Positions 12,901 to 25,479 of a stretch of 64,000 nt of DNA are shown here, in pieces. The notes beneath the pieces were generated by a model. The model was not told where the DNA came from. It saw only the letters and a program-made list of their open reading frames with translations, and did not search any database. Each line of letters opens with the position of its first letter. The first letter of the stretch is position 1. The translations under genes were made by a program, and so were the position numbers. Origin of the DNA: Dromaius novaehollandiae (Eukaryota > Chordata > Aves > Casuariiformes > Dromaiidae); NCBI RefSeq assembly GCF_036370855.1, contig NC_088100.1, positions 130,995,585 to 131,059,584 on the forward strand. The letters are read 5' to 3'.

Positions 12901-13679
12901 CCTTAACAAAGAGGAAAAGCCGTCGGGGTGACAAATTTTTCCCCCCTCACCTACAAAAACAAGAAGAAAATCTGAGCGGACGGTCATAGCTTGGCAGTTC
13001 CCAGCCTCCTCCAGGAGAGCGTAAATTTAAACACAGCTCAGCACCAGTCGTGATGTCAGCTTGGTGAGATGCCGGCACTGTGCCTCCTCTAAGAAGAGAA
13101 GATATTTCATTTCTGATATGTTTTATTGCTGACATTTTCAAAATTATTTTCTCATTATTCTGATTATTCTATTAATAACAGTATTATTAATTTGGTTCAT
13201 TATTTTATGATTATTCTTGTGAGTTTGCTCAGTGTCATGCAGAGGAAAAAAACATGGAGGAAACAGGCTTACCACCAAAGGTCCAAGTTACAAATGTAAA
13301 GCAGAGCAGGAAGCCAGACTTGTGGAGTACGTTTTGTTGGCCTCGAGCGGCTCCAGAGATGCAAAGTGTCTGGATTTGGCTGACCCAGTGTCCCGAATGG
13401 AGAACGCCGTATGCAGTTTGGATTTAGACCTTGTCACTCTACACATTTCGGGGGCTAAGCTGGGAAAGGCCTTAAGGAAGAGGATTGTTTTTTAACTGCA
13501 TGATCCTCTAGAGGCTTTGGAAAATCCTGAGTGTTGGGATTGATTTCAGGGGCAATGCAGAGCAGCTGCCAGGGAGCGTTTTGGAGTAACGCAGGAGATG
13601 CGGTAGGCATGGGGATCTCACGAGCTGTGATGATGCTGAGAAAAGGCAAGACCGTCAAAAATACATTCCGTCAGCTATT
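9961..13679. other. Non-coding stretch
   Basis: No gene was recognised. An (AAAT)n-like tract lies at 10325-10345. Frames of 92-164 codons overlap on both strands between 10152 and 11257 and are judged chance. 13140-13210 is a run of degenerate ATTATT words. A fragment resembling a common old amniote repeat is listed separately. Confidence 0.45.
11652..11703. repeat. Possible old amniote repeat fragment
   Basis: The words ATCAACTTCAGCAGGAGG and GAGGATCAGGCC resemble the frequent sauropsid repeat phrase with ATTGACTTCAATGGGAG followed by AGGATCAGGCCC. The match is short and from memory, so it is tentative. Confidence 0.3.
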
Positions 13680-13905
13680 TCCAGGAGTCTGGGGCCTTCC
13701 TCCTTCACATCGCCTGCGCCGCTTTGCATTTCGCTGGCAGCAACCAAGCTCTGCCCCGGCAGGACCGAGCACCCGGCCGCCGCGGCCCCAAGGGTCGGCA
13801 AGCAGGAGCACGGCCGCCGGGCCACGTCCTGCCCGCCTGGGGGGACCGCTGCGGAGCTGGGGCTGCGACGGCAAGGAAGCAGCCGAAAACCGCCTCGGAG
13901 ACACC
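13680..13905. other. CpG-rich island
   Basis: This is a small island of GC- and CpG-rich DNA in AT-rich surroundings. Long frames exist on both strands (13531-13944 plus, 13655-14020 minus) simply because stops are rare. No TATA, exon or family match was seen. Confidence 0.6.
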
Positions 13906-15899
13906 GGCCTTGCTTCCGTTTCTTCAGCTGTGGTCCTGGTATAGTCAAGCCCGTGTCAGTCTCATCATTTTGACTGACAGCTTGAGGTTGTCTGCAATTG
14001 CACGTTGTGTCTGTATGCACAGAGCTTCATATCACACCGCTTTGTCTATAGCTGTCCCCTAAGCGGTAAAGCAATAAACCAGATAAACCTGGTTTATACC
14101 CATATGAAACCACCTCTAGTTGCAGTTCATTCTGTTTTCCTTAGTTGTAAAATCTCTCTTCTGCTCAAAATTCTTCTCAGAGGAGGTTGAGCTCTTTTTC
14201 ATAACTCAAAAATGTGTTTTAATAAGGCTAAGCAAAAAGTTGGCCAGCATTTTCTGCAGCAGCTAATGATTTGGAGTGTCCAAGACGATATATGTGTTGA
14301 TTTTAATGAGGACTGATGGCCCCCATTTTGGGAAAAAGTTTGCCTGCAGCTGAGTACCTAAAAGCATTAGCCAACGTTTAGCCGCGAGAACATGGATTTC
14401 TGGTGCAAAGATGGCTTCATAGAAGCACTTCCTAAAGTCGAGATGATCGAGGTGGAAGCCCAGTCGGCGAGAACATCTTAGGAAGCAGCTGAAAGACTGG
14501 AAGCCTTTCGGCGTGTTTAGTTCGGGAACTGAGTGACTTGGAAAAAAAAAAAAGGCAAAAACACCCCCCAAACCCCCACACCACTCCATTCCCAGATCCG
14601 ATACGGATCCATCCCAACAGCCTCCCGTGTGCCCCGACAGCATCGAAGAGCAGCCGGTGAGGTCCCTGGGCACTACTGGGGGTCCTTGCTGCTGCAGCTC
14701 CGAGCGGGCGCCGGCAGCGCGGGGTCTCCAGGAGCGAGCCGAGGCCTGACAGCGGGTGAGGTCACTCCGCAGTCTCGCCAAGGCCTGTATGCCATTACAA
14801 TGAAGTAATAATGTATTTATAACACACCTAACCACTGATGGCTTCTATTCCTGTTGGGTTTTTCCCCCCCCCCCCCCCCTCCTGCATTTGCACAGATGTT
14901 TTTTGAGAACTGGTCTCCAGAAAGAGCCTTGTAGAAAACAAGCTCTGTCTGTTGATTCTGGCTGGCTTTTATAACGATAGTTGTTAGCACGCAGGATTTA
15001 TGTTTCAAATATCATTTTAATTTCTCAGGCTGCATTTTTAACCACAAAATGTTAATTCAATGGTGTACTATAAATGCTGCAGCTCCTTTATAAAAATGTA
15101 GAACAAGCTGTTTCTGAGGAAATATTCCGAGAGTCTGATTCATAGAAAAACGACTCACATACATTTTCCATGGAATTTGCTCTGAAATATGTGTGGAATA
15201 CAATCTACAATAAATTATGTACTTTTGTGATTCATTAAATCCTCTCCCTGCTCACAAGTAGCAAGCTCTTCATTATACGCAAAAAAGTGCAATCAGCCAA
15301 AACCAGCGACATTCACTTTCTTATCATATTCAGTGGACGCTCTTATTCCTGATCTTCAAAAAAAAAAAATCTATAAAAGCATTTAGGGAAAGACAGTTCA
15401 TAAGTTAAACTGGCATCCAGCTTTAATTTACATGAAGGCAAATTAAGGATATCTACACACGTAATTACTTCCGTGTTCAATTTAAAGAGTTAGGACTCAG
15501 AATGACTCTCATAAAAATCACAGTGATTATTAGGAATGGATGACTACAGAAAAAGACATTTCTAAGAATGTTCACTCTCATGTTATTTTCCTTCTTAGCA
15601 CTTTTTCCATGTTAATTTTCATCTTAGCCCTTAGCAATGTCAGTGCTCCTTTTGTGTGTCCTGTGAGCGAATGTTTACTTGTGACGTGGCGTCGCTGGTA
15701 AGAATCGTCACGACAAGGAAGTTTTGAGGTGTCGCCTGTGATATTATTCGTGCTGCCTTTCCACTTGCACACGCTCACATTAGAAGCTTTTACCTGACTG
15801 ACAATTAGGGAGCAGAAAAAAAATACCGCGTGGCTTTTTTGGCTGATGACATACAAACTCTTGCAGCCAGCTCGTCTTGAGAAGCAAAAACATCCACAC
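13906..15899. other. Non-coding stretch with hairpin and poly-C
   Basis: It holds a perfect 9-bp inverted repeat with a 6-nt loop at 14074-14097 (arms ATAAACCAG / CTGGTTTAT) and a C16 run at 14864-14879. A 190-codon frame on the minus strand (14263-14835) overlaps smaller frames and matches nothing. 15000-15560 is AT-rich with TAAT words. Confidence 0.45.
14864..14879. repeat. Poly-C run, 16 bases
   Basis: An uninterrupted C16 tract follows TTT and precedes T-CC-T. It can slip in replication and sequencing, so its length is uncertain. The minus strand is G-rich. Confidence 0.92.
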
Positions 15900-16900
15900 C
15901 GATCCGCTCGCGGCCCTTCAGTGGCATAGCCTGCTCACTTTGCTCTTCTCGGAGTTACAGGTCTGCTGGAAATGAAGCCGTGGCTGAACTGGCGCAGCCG
16001 CTCCGAGGTCCCCGCTGCGCTGCAGCCGGCTGCCAGTCACCCCAGCGCAGGCCGCGGCACTGCGGACGGGGGGCCCTCCCCTCCCCTCCCCTCCGCTCCC
16101 CTCCGCTCCCGCTAGCGGCCCCCACTGCCAGCCGGGTGAGGGCAGGGCCTGGCCAGGCCCCGAGAGCCCGCGGCCCTAGCGCCGGAGGGGAGAGCGGGCG
16201 GCGGTGCCAGTACGGCTCCCGTTCTGGAGGCACGACCCGAGAGCCCGCGGCCCTAGCGCCGGAGGGGAGAGCGGGCGGCGGTGCCAGTACGGCTCCCGTT
16301 CTGGAGGCACGACCCGAGAGCCCGCGGCCCTAGCGCCGGAGGGGAGAGCGGGCGGCGGTGCCAGTACGGCTCCCGTTTTGGGGGCACGACCCGGCTGGAA
16401 GGACGCAACACTCGAGCGCTTTGTACTGCGCGCCGAGACGCCGTCGCTTTGCACAAAGGAAAACAAGAAATATAACTTCGCCGTTCTTTCTAAATGTCAC
16501 GTCCCAGCGTATCGGGCTCATTTCATCTGCAGATCACCCCACCGTGCCCCGTTAGCGGCTACCAGAAGGTGCGTGCCAGCGTTGCCACCACAACGAGCCC
16601 CGTACAACCGTATCATTCCGATTCTTCACACATTTTCTTCCCGCGCGTACAATGCCTTCGGCAGCTCCGTGAAAGTCCTCTCTCCTCAGGCCACGGCCAC
16701 GGGCTGCCGGGCTGAGACAAAGCCCCGCGCCACGTCCGAAGCGGGAGGACACAGCGGGAGGGGAAGCGTGACGGGCAGCCTGGGCCGCGCCGCGCGGAGC
16801 TCGCCCGCTCCCGGCTCTGCCAGCCCCAGAACGCCAACGGGGAAACCTCAAGGCCCCGGCGGCTGAATTGCCCTTGCTCCAGCCTCCGCTCGTTGGGGCT
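15900..16900. promoter_or_regulatory. CpG island, candidate orphan promoter
   Basis: About 1 kb of GC-rich DNA with abundant CpG, the strongest island in the left half. It contains a (CCCCT)n-like tract near 16075-16115 and a three-copy 77-bp minisatellite. CpG islands in vertebrates usually mark promoters, but no recognisable exon adjoins this one. Frames of 220 codons (16204-16866 plus) and 182 codons (16552-17100 minus) overlap each other and look like by-products of composition. It may be a non-coding RNA promoter or an orphan island. Confidence 0.5.
16162..16392. repeat. 77-bp minisatellite, three tandem copies
   Basis: Copies start at 16162, 16239 and 16316. The first two look identical and the third differs at about two positions near its end (TTCTGGAGG becomes TTTTGGGGG). 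The unit is GC-rich with many CpG. Because 77 is not a multiple of three, the same peptide appears in a different frame in each copy, which generates spurious overlapping frames on both strands. Confidence 0.97.
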
Positions 16901-18695
16901 GGGAAAGGAGCTGGCCGAAGGTAGGGTGTCCGGGCAGGAACTGTCCTGCGTTGTGCTGGTGCGTTGGGGTCCTGGCCCGTGGCTCCTGAAGCACCGGGCT
17001 TTGCAGCGAGAGAGACAAGTAATAAAAACAGCACACGGCACAAAACCCACGATTGCTTTCGGGGAAGAAGCTCGAAAAGGCCCTGCCAAGCCATCTGCAC
17101 CAGGCAAAAAAAGACACAGAAAGGAATGGAGAAATATTGGGGGGGGACGACAGAGCGGCTCAGAAAGCAGATCTTAAAAGTACCTGAAAGGAGTTCTCTA
17201 ACAAAAAGAGAGCCGTAGGAGAAGAGAGAGAGGGCAGTGAGAGGAAAGGAGAGGAGGAACGTTCTTCCCCAACTTGAGACGGTTTCAGTCCAAATTGCAT
17301 TTCAGCCATTTCCCCTTCCCTAGTGAGTTCGGACCTGACTTTGCACTCTCTGCACCTTGCCTAGTCATTTGCAACTGAGCAAAGCCAAGGCAGAAATAAG
17401 GAAAAACGCTCTCAAATTTGGCAGCATTTTACACCTCTTCGGTTAATGCAAAACAGAGTTACAAAGTTGGCCAATTTTTTTTCTCCGGTGAGAAAAAATA
17501 TCGTATCATACCAGTGTAACCATCTGTTGCATATTTCACTTGAAAAAATTGATGGCTACTGAGGACTGCTCGTATTCTGCAGTACTGTTTTAAAGAGAAA
17601 AACAGGCTGAAATAGAAGAGGGCTGAAGACAAGAGGGCAAAACCACAGCGGCAGAGGGGTCCCCACCATCCCATCCAGGGACGCTCTTCTGGGAGGTCAG
17701 ACCTCAAGGAGCACCTGCAACAGCGCAGCAACACCGAGGTTCTGCCCAGACACGTGAAATAAGGGAAGGGCAGCCTAGAGCTTCTGCACCCGGCCAGGCC
17801 AAGGCAGAGCAAGGCTGGAGAGCCGGCAGACTGGGTTAAGCTCCTACATTATTCACGGTGTTGTGGCATTTCACCGTAAGTGCTATTAGCCTCCAAACTG
17901 CTTTTTTGGCACAAAGGAGCATGCAGCGCCTTGCTCGTCCTGGAGAGTGGTTCGGGGGGGGGGGGGTGTGCTTGGTTTTTTTTCTTTTCCCTCTCTTCTA
18001 ACTGATTAGGCAACTATTGCTGCAAATTAATATTAGGCAAATATTGTCGGCCCTGTGTTGACCCGCTTGAATCAAGGCTGAGAGGCACCGTAGGTGTCTG
18101 CAGTGCTGCTGTGCCCGGTGCTCATCGGCAGCCCTGGGCAGTCAGGCAGAGAGGCACGGACTGATGGGCGCTTCCAGTCGGAGCGGCTTCCCCTGCCATG
18201 AAGGTGCCCCTCAAACTGGCCAAACTTAAAAACCTGGAGGAGCTGGGTGTTTAGATGGTGCCTATGGACCCCGTGCCGGTCTGTGGGAGAAGACAGGGCT
18301 CCATTCTCCACTAGCCCTGCGGCATGTGTTCAACTGTTGGGGTTTTTTGGTTTTTTTTTTTTTAAATTAAAAGAGTATTATAAACCCCTTTTTAAAAGCA
18401 CCCAAAAACATTTCAGGCCATGAACCTTCTTTTCTATAGTAATCTTTGAATAATTAGTCGAAACCAGGCTACTCTTGCTCTTCCCCCCCCATCTCCTTTC
18501 TTCACCAGTCACTTTAACGGCTCAGAATTCTGCACAATGAAACAAATGATGCAACTGAAATGCACCCAAGTGAAAACTTTTTACAGTGCTAAACTGAACA
18601 GACTGATCTGAGTTTTTACATTTTCTGAGTACTTACAGTCACCTGCAGAAGAGCATAAGGCCAGGCATAAAATGGAACCAGCAATCCTGAAGTAA
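16901..18695. other. Non-coding stretch
   Basis: No gene was recognised. A purine-rich tract lies near 17216-17260 and a G13 run at 17954-17966. Frames at 17459-17812 (minus) and 18072-18311 (minus) match nothing. Confidence 0.45.
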
Positions 18696-18699
18696 ATGC

Positions 18700-18765
18700 A
18701 TCACAATAAAACATATTTTGATAGTGCAACTTGCAAAAGTAGTATCACAAAGCGCTTTACAAGGA
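18700..18765. repeat. Possible old SINE tail fragment
   Basis: ATTTTGATAGTGC followed by ATCACAAAGCGCTTTACAA resembles the conserved tail phrase (CATCTCAAAGCGCTTTACAAA) found in several amniote SINE families, including MIR-like ones. Flanking sequence does not extend the match, so this is tentative. Confidence 0.3.
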
Positions 18766-19555
18766 AAAGCGACTAGAAGTTTAAAGGCAAAAGACGGTTT
18801 GGGGCAAAGTTTTAAGAGAATGAGAGACTCAACAGTAGACTCCTGAAATATGTAAATTTGGGGGGAAGGGGAAGGGAAAAGATCCTCAGGTCAATCTGAA
18901 CTAGATTTAAGTGTTTATTTCATGCAAAACCAAACCAAACAAATGAAAATTTGTTTAGCTTCAAAATGAAATGTTCCAACAGACCTGAAACAAAACATTT
19001 TGTTATAGGCACTTGTAAGAAAAAGCAAAGCAACTGAAGGGTTATTTTTTCACTGCTGCCGTTTTATTCTGCAGTTCAGCATCGAGTGATGCTTCTTAAC
19101 CTTTCTTTGATCCAAGGTCCAAGTCCCATTCATACACAACCAAGTAAAAGAAAACCCAAATTCTCGCCCCCCCCCCCCCTTTGTTTTCTCTCTTTGCCAT
19201 TTCTTGTTGCTCTGGATGTGCACGGCTTTTAGAAACACCTTCACATTTGTTTCAAGGAGCACAAGTGTCCTGTGGTCTCCAGACCCTGACTGAGGTGCAC
19301 TGATTTGAAGAGAGCCTCTCGCACTGAGGTCTAGGAGACCAGAGGCAGTTTCCCTCCCTTGCTTACCTGCTACGAGCAACCTCTAACCAGCAGCACAGAG
19401 CAGTGACGTTAGGGCTCGGGAGGTTTCTGTCTTTCCTGTCGTTATATCCCACTTTGCACAAAGTATTCAACTTTCCTGGTAGAGGCCTGGAAGGTGTCCT
19501 ATCCCCCAAGCAAGACCCAAGCACCAGGGTTAAAGTTAGTCATTCCTCCACCTCT
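18766..19555. other. Non-coding stretch with poly-C
   Basis: A C13 run lies at 19167-19179. A 109-codon minus-strand frame (19050-19379) is unassigned and reads through the poly-C as poly-G codons, a sign it is not coding. Nothing else was recognised. Confidence 0.45.
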
Positions 19556-19559
19556 CCCT

Positions 19560-19765
19560 CTGTTTTTATAATGAATTTGATAATGAGGTGGGACATCTCC
19601 AAAGAGGCAATGAATGTTGGTTTATCTCTCAAAATAAAACAGCCTGGGGATTAAGTCACTCACTCAAGGCCAAAGCATACGTTCAAACCATGCAATGACT
19701 CTGTCAGGGCAGGACTTTGAACCCAAAGTCTCCCGCACCTTAGCATCTTACGCTGCCAAGCTGTA
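19560..19765 (-). mobile_element. MIR-type SINE fragment
   Basis: The phrase TTAAGTCACTCACTCAAGGCC, an interrupted GTCAGGGCAGGACTTTGAACCC and a following AGTCTCCCGCACC match the reverse-complemented MIR body: the gacttgcccaaggtcac core, then ggcagagctgggattcgaaccca (B box), then ggtctcctgactcc. The left half is weaker. Degenerate and non-functional. Confidence 0.65.
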
Positions 19766-19769
19766 GGCA

Positions 19770-22727
19770 GGGTTGCCATCAAATTATTTTGGGGGTCGTT
19801 TCCTAGTCATAAGTACATAAAAACTGAGGTGACGGGGGGGAGGGGAGAGCCAATCCTTCATTCTCTATTTTATGAAAAAAAAAAAATCTAGCCCTGACTC
19901 TGCTTTTTCCCAGCCAATTTGGAACCAAATTTGTAAGTATTTGCAGAATGACAGAAGTGTTGCAAAGCAGCCTCCAATTTTTCAAACCAATTCAGCTAAC
20001 TATGTTTGGGAATTCAGAGAAATCCAGCTGGCCCATTAGGATAAGCAAGTGACTCAAGACATCCGCGCTGCCCCAGGCCAAACCGCGGAAGGAGCGCCGA
20101 GAAAGAAAAGGCCAAAAGTGGTGAGGTTTGGGCGAACACAGAGTCAGAGGGGTGAGGAGGCGAGAGAAGCCAGGCGAGCAGCTGAGCGTCGCCTTGGGGG
20201 ATGGCCAGGAGCCTGGAGCTAGAAGAAACTCTGAACCTCAGAGCAGCTGCCAGTCCTGCCAGTGCCTACGAACGGGCTGGCCTCGCTCTAACATGGAAAA
20301 GCTGGGGCACACCAAGGACTGAAAAATTTAAATAAGAAAGGAAAAATATTATACATGAGGGGAAAAGGAAAGGAAACAGCTAGTCTGTGAAAAGTCATTT
20401 TGGCTTCGCCAAGCATTTTAATTTCCCACCACAAACAGGGATTTGAATAGTTCTGCGCTGATCTTGCGGATGTACGATATGTCCAACATCCCGGGGAGGA
20501 GAGTTTTCTTGTGTGATGTCGAGCTGGGCTTTGGTGAACACGAATTTAGTGGGAAAAAGATGTTGTACTGTCAAAGGATTTCACAGTCTAGACCTTCCTG
20601 GGTAATTAACTGAGCTGCTCAGGTTCACATGCTCTCATTTCAACATTATCCTTCCTGGCTTTGTAGTTCTTGCTTGCTTTTTTTTTTTCCTTCTCCCCAG
20701 TACTGAAGACTCAAGAGCAACCAAATAAATGTAGATGGGTAAAAAAGTACTTTCCACAGAATCACTGCATCAAGATCGCATATCATCTCTTGTGTTAACT
20801 AGAGGGGAAAAGACTGATGCGCTGTGAGTGATAATAAGCAAGTATCAATTGCTTGTGCAACACCAAACATTGCATAGTTACAAGACCAAAATGTGAACAA
20901 GACAGGCTCCTCCACGTTGTATAGCTCTACTGCTCCTTTTCTAAGCTTATAGTCAATAATCTCCATTGCAATAATCATCACGCTTTTCTACAGAAAGGTC
21001 TTCAGCAAAACCACATGCGATAAATTGTACAGAATTAAATTTTAAGTATTCTTTGGCTTAATTAATTTATATACCTGCTCCTGATGCATATACTTTGCAC
21101 AAGTGACTGCAAGCGGTTGAGAAACGTACAGTATGAACCTAACTGAGAAACAAAATATCAAGCAATCAAGACAGCAGCTTTTAAATAAAGCCAAAATATT
21201 GATTTTGGTTAAAATGATTAAAATGGTAAAATGTTAAACCAAAATGTTAGGCCTGCCTTTAATAGAAAACAATTGCTGCTTTCAAAGAAGCAATCATTAA
21301 AGAAAAAAGTTTAGTAATAAAGAATCTAGAGTTAATGTCTTTTCAATGATATTCTTGAAGAAAAATAAACCCCATGATTATTTGTTTCCAGAAATCTTTG
21401 CTGCTACCCGCACTGTGCTAGCATCTCGCAACAAAATGCAGACGAGTTGCAGCGTTTGGCTCTGGACAACCTCAGCTTGATTCAGAGGCCTCTAAGGGCA
21501 CCGAGGCAGCTGGTGCATCGCTGCGTGCGCTCAGCCCACGTATGACAGCCAGCTACCGCGGCGGCTTGCAACAAGCTGTATCCACGGGGTGTGCAAATTA
21601 AAAGGCCACTAATTTGCCCAGACCCAGTTTCCTGAGTCTGAAAATTCAAAGAGCAGGAGGCAGCACATCAGAGCTGACGAAACCAAAGACGGACCCTTTT
21701 CTTTACCTGTATCGCACAATGCCACTGCGGTAATGCAGAAAAAAAGTTAATCAACCTTTTCTTTATTCTTGCCTGTCGGTTTTCTTTCTGATTTTTGCGA
21801 AGAGCTTTGACAAAGCTTAGAAGAGCAAAGCTGCTCCTGTGGTATTTCTTACTTAGTCAAGCTCATAAATAATGGACATCTCACCAAATACACCTTTTTT
21901 CTTTTTTTTTTTTTTAATCCAACCTGGTTTCCAGGTTTGGAAGGACACACGGAGTACAAACTCAGACTGGGGGGAAACTCCTAAACTGGACCATGGAGTA
22001 TCTCTGCACTTGGAGTGAATAAGCAATGTGGATCTGGGAACTACCACACCAGACACTGTTTAAGAGCACAACAAGACCACGGCAGCTACACCAGGCACTG
22101 AGAGATGTCAGGCACATTTTATTTTTTGGATTAATTCAAATGCAACTGATGAACTACAGACCTTAGCGTATATGTGGGGTAAAATGGGTAAAGCTATACT
22201 TACCTTCACCTCGTCTCGTGCATCTGAGAAAGAGAAGCTAGCCTGAATCTCACAGGCAGGGCCCACGCCACTTGCTAGTCCTCAAAGGGATTGCAGCTTT
22301 TAATCCCATCTTGATCCGTAGCAGGTTCCTAGACACAGCTCTTTTTCCAGTTTATACGTAATCATCATTATGGCTGCTTCCGAAGGACGTTCAGTGAAAA
22401 CACAGCCTGCCCGAGCTGCTGACCTGGAGAGCTCTGCTTGCAAGTGCTTTTAAGATTCCTTAATTTCCAAAGGACACTTTTTCATGGAAGCATATACTTC
22501 ACGAATCTATCCAGATTTAGATATGGTACTGATCATACTAGTAATAGCATCAGCAACAATGTACAAAGTGAATTTGCAGCAGGCTTTTACATAATACGAT
22601 TGCAGAGGACCAGCTACCACATTAGACATTTAAGTGCCGATGCTTCACCTGGTATAAATCTGTATGGTTTCATGAAGCTGTGTCAACCTCCTAGCTTAGG
22701 ATCAGGCCCCGAGGCTTCAAAGCCAGC
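19770..22727. other. Non-coding stretch
   Basis: No gene, repeat family or island was recognised. 20040-20330 is somewhat CpG-rich; 20990-21380 is AT-rich with many TAAA/TTAA words. Nothing further can be supported. Confidence 0.45.
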
Positions 22728-22751
22728 TTTTTTTTTTTTTTTTTTTTTTTT
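22728..22751. repeat. Poly-T run, 24 bases
   Basis: An uninterrupted T24 tract is preceded by GCC-AGC. No adjoining SINE or LINE body was recognised, so a retroposon tail is not supported; simple slippage is likely. Confidence 0.95.
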
Positions 22752-24429
22752 GAAGACAAACATTAACTAGAAAAATATTATCAGAAAAAAATACAACTTT
22801 TGTATCAATTTTTAGAGTTTATATTTATTGCCTAGAATTTCCTATTAGTATTTTTCAGCTTAAAGCAACTAAACAATATTTAAACATGCTATGGTACTGG
22901 CCTTATTCAGGGAGAAAGAGAATAATGCAGTCTGCAGTTCAATACTTGCTGAATGTATTATTTTCTATGTCTATAGGTTTTGCTTAACTACTGTTACTTC
23001 TACCTCAAGTAGTCGTAAGCAACATTTATTAATTAATGGCATATTTGCTGAAGTTCATTTCCCTTCTTCTTTTCTTTTACTGAAAAAAGGCACAGGGCGA
23101 CAAGCAGAGAAGAGCTGAAGACATGCGTATTCCATTTGAAATCCATGATTAAAAAGCTTAAAAATTCAAATCAACGTAAAAAACTGTTTTATTTTAATAC
23201 TCTGGAAGGTTTCAGTGAACTCCATTATTTTCACTCACTATTTGCTTGAATAATTTAGGCAAGAAAGCTAAATTATACATAAAGTGTACAGTTAGAAGAA
23301 AAAGTTCATGCACAGCCTCGGGCTATAGCCATCCCCTAATGATGTCTGTAGTCAGTGGAAAAGAACTCGTTAGACTGAGAGTAATTTCTCAGGGTTTAAA
23401 TTTTTTTCTTAAAGCAATAATGTTCTTATAAAAATCTGACAAACAATATACCAAACCAAAGCCACAAAAGAAAGGCCATTCCTAAAACCACAGTCACAAA
23501 TTTTCATTTTGTTTCACTGGAAATCTGGCTTTTTGCACGCCGTATATTCTTGTTGGCCATCTTCAGTGATCTGATTAAATTGGGAAAACGCATGTCTTGA
23601 TATTGCACAGTTCCTACTTTGTTTAATCAGAGGCCTAAAGTTTGCAGGCAGTTAAACTAGATGCCACGCAGCGCTCTGAGTGAAACCGAAATCTGCTGTG
23701 GAAAAAGGTTGCTTTTACACTTGGCGCAGTCATTTTTGCTGGTGGTTGCAACTTGCTCCGTTATTGCATTTAAGGAGCAACTCACACCATTAAACATTTA
23801 CAGCCTGATTCGCTGAAGTTTTACCTGCCCTTTAAACTTGGCAAGAGAAGAGGTGCACACCAAAAGGGACCGGGTTACCCACGCTCAGCACGCTGCCTCG
23901 AGTCCGATGGCACGTCGCTCTGCCCTGCCTCCCGGCTGGACCTTGCAGCACCTGGAGACCCCGGCAGCAGCGACTGCAGTTCGAGCTATCACATGAGCAG
24001 TAGGAAGAACAAGAAGTTATTGTATGGAAATCAGCTAATACTAAGTTGGTTCATCAGACTTATCTTTCGATCAAAGCAGCTCCACTGGAATGGAGAAAAG
24101 GACAAGGAATTTTAATCAAATTATTCTTTAGCATCCTTTGCATAAGATGAATAACTCTGTAATATTAACAGGTTCTACATCACTTTATACTTGTATTATG
24201 CTGTCACATTAGTTTAACATTACTACCACGTACAGTGGTTTGATATTAATGTGATCAGAAGAGAAATTACACGTGCACTTTCATATTGTTATATTGAAAT
24301 CAAGGTCTTACGCGACACTAATACGAAGCACACCTCAATAAAATATATACTTTTTCATATAAAGACATTTTTATATCATGTCAGAGCAAGACTGCATATT
24401 ATTTCTCCTCGAAATCACTTGGAGGCCAG
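22752..24429. other. AT-rich non-coding stretch
   Basis: No gene was recognised. 22760-23200 is very AT-rich, with TTTATATTTATTG and TATTAGTATT words. 23850-23990 is a small GC-rich patch. Possible regulatory content cannot be shown. Confidence 0.45.
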
Positions 24430-24800
24430 CATGAGAGCAAGCGCATCCCCCTCGGTGTAACACCCGCGCTGCGGCGGGGCAGAGGCAGAAGCATCGCTGC
24501 TTCCCGAATGTCAGTGCGGGCTGCCGAAGGCAGACGCGGAGACGGAATAGCCGGGACGTCTGCGCTGGGAACGGACGGCAGAGCCGCCGCGGCCGCCTTA
24601 CCGGCTGCACCGAGCGTGGCTGCAGGACGCGGCTTGGGGAGAGGCCTGAGCGCGGTGGCAGACAGGAGATGGGGGCTGCTGCCTGCAGACATCCCCCGGA
24701 CAGAACTGGAACGCACAAAGACAGCGTAAGCGGCTCGGAAACGCCTCCGAGCTCCCCTGCACCCGGCAAGCTCAGCGCAACAGGGTGCTGCGCCCAGCAG
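24430..24800. other. CpG-rich island
   Basis: GC-rich, CpG-rich patch about 370 bp long between AT-rich flanks. Overlapping frames on both strands (24371-24970 and 24399-24869 minus; 24508-24729 plus) are long because stops are rare; none matches a family. Confidence 0.6.
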
Positions 24801-25479
24801 CCCCCGTTCCAGCCACGTGCTTTGGCAGGTCTCGCACCACGAGCAGAAGGCTGGTATGCAAAAAAGCAAACAAAAAGAAAAGGAACAAACCCTCCCCTCC
24901 GAAGCGTCTCAGGCAGCAATCCTTGCAGCACTAAGAGCAGCGGGACCGTGATCAGCACTGGGACAAACACTTGGCAAGCCAGATTTTTCTTTTGCTAATG
25001 ACAGAAACCATGCAAAATAAAATACACTACTTTAAGGATCAAGTGCAGCTTCACGAGAGTGCTGAGAAGGACAGCCTTGACCAGAAGGCTTAAAAGCCTC
25101 CCCAAAATATCATCTGATGATGCTGGAGTACTTAGTGACAGCACTTGCATGGGAAGAGAGTTTTATTCAAAGTGAAATGTGAATTTATTATGTTTTTAAA
25201 TCCCAGAACCTCTGCGGCTGCATTTTGGGGTTTAAAAGTGCAACCAGATTTTCAGAAGAGTGGGAGCTTCTGCTGCCGAGGGTGCTTTCAAAACCTGACT
25301 GCTGCGCTGTAAGAGCCTTCACAGTTTTGGCCCCAACTGGGGCTGCTGAACATGATTTAAAAAAAAAAAACTGATATTTTTAAAAGCATGCTCTTAATTA
25401 GACAAGTCTTTAAACTGCTCCTCTCTGCTACAAAATTAACAGTCCTTCTCAAAAAGGGAAAAATGGTATGCATCTTTAT
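24801..25479. other. Non-coding stretch
   Basis: Mixed composition with a short A-run near 25360. No gene or clear repeat was recognised. A phrase at 25245-25300 (CAGATTTTCAGAAG) is weakly reminiscent of an old sauropsid repeat but is too short to call. Confidence 0.4.

Noticed and set aside
16204..17100. Overlapping 220-codon (plus) and 182-codon (minus) frames as genes
   Set aside because: They lie in a CpG island, overlap on opposite strands, and repeat the same peptide in shifted frames because the 77-bp unit is not a multiple of three.
22728..22751. T24 run as the tail of a processed pseudogene
   Set aside because: The flanks carry no recognisable coding remnant or target-site duplication.
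24371..24970. 199-codon minus-strand frame
   Set aside because: Covers a CpG island and competes with other long frames; cysteine- and arginine-rich in a way expected from composition.
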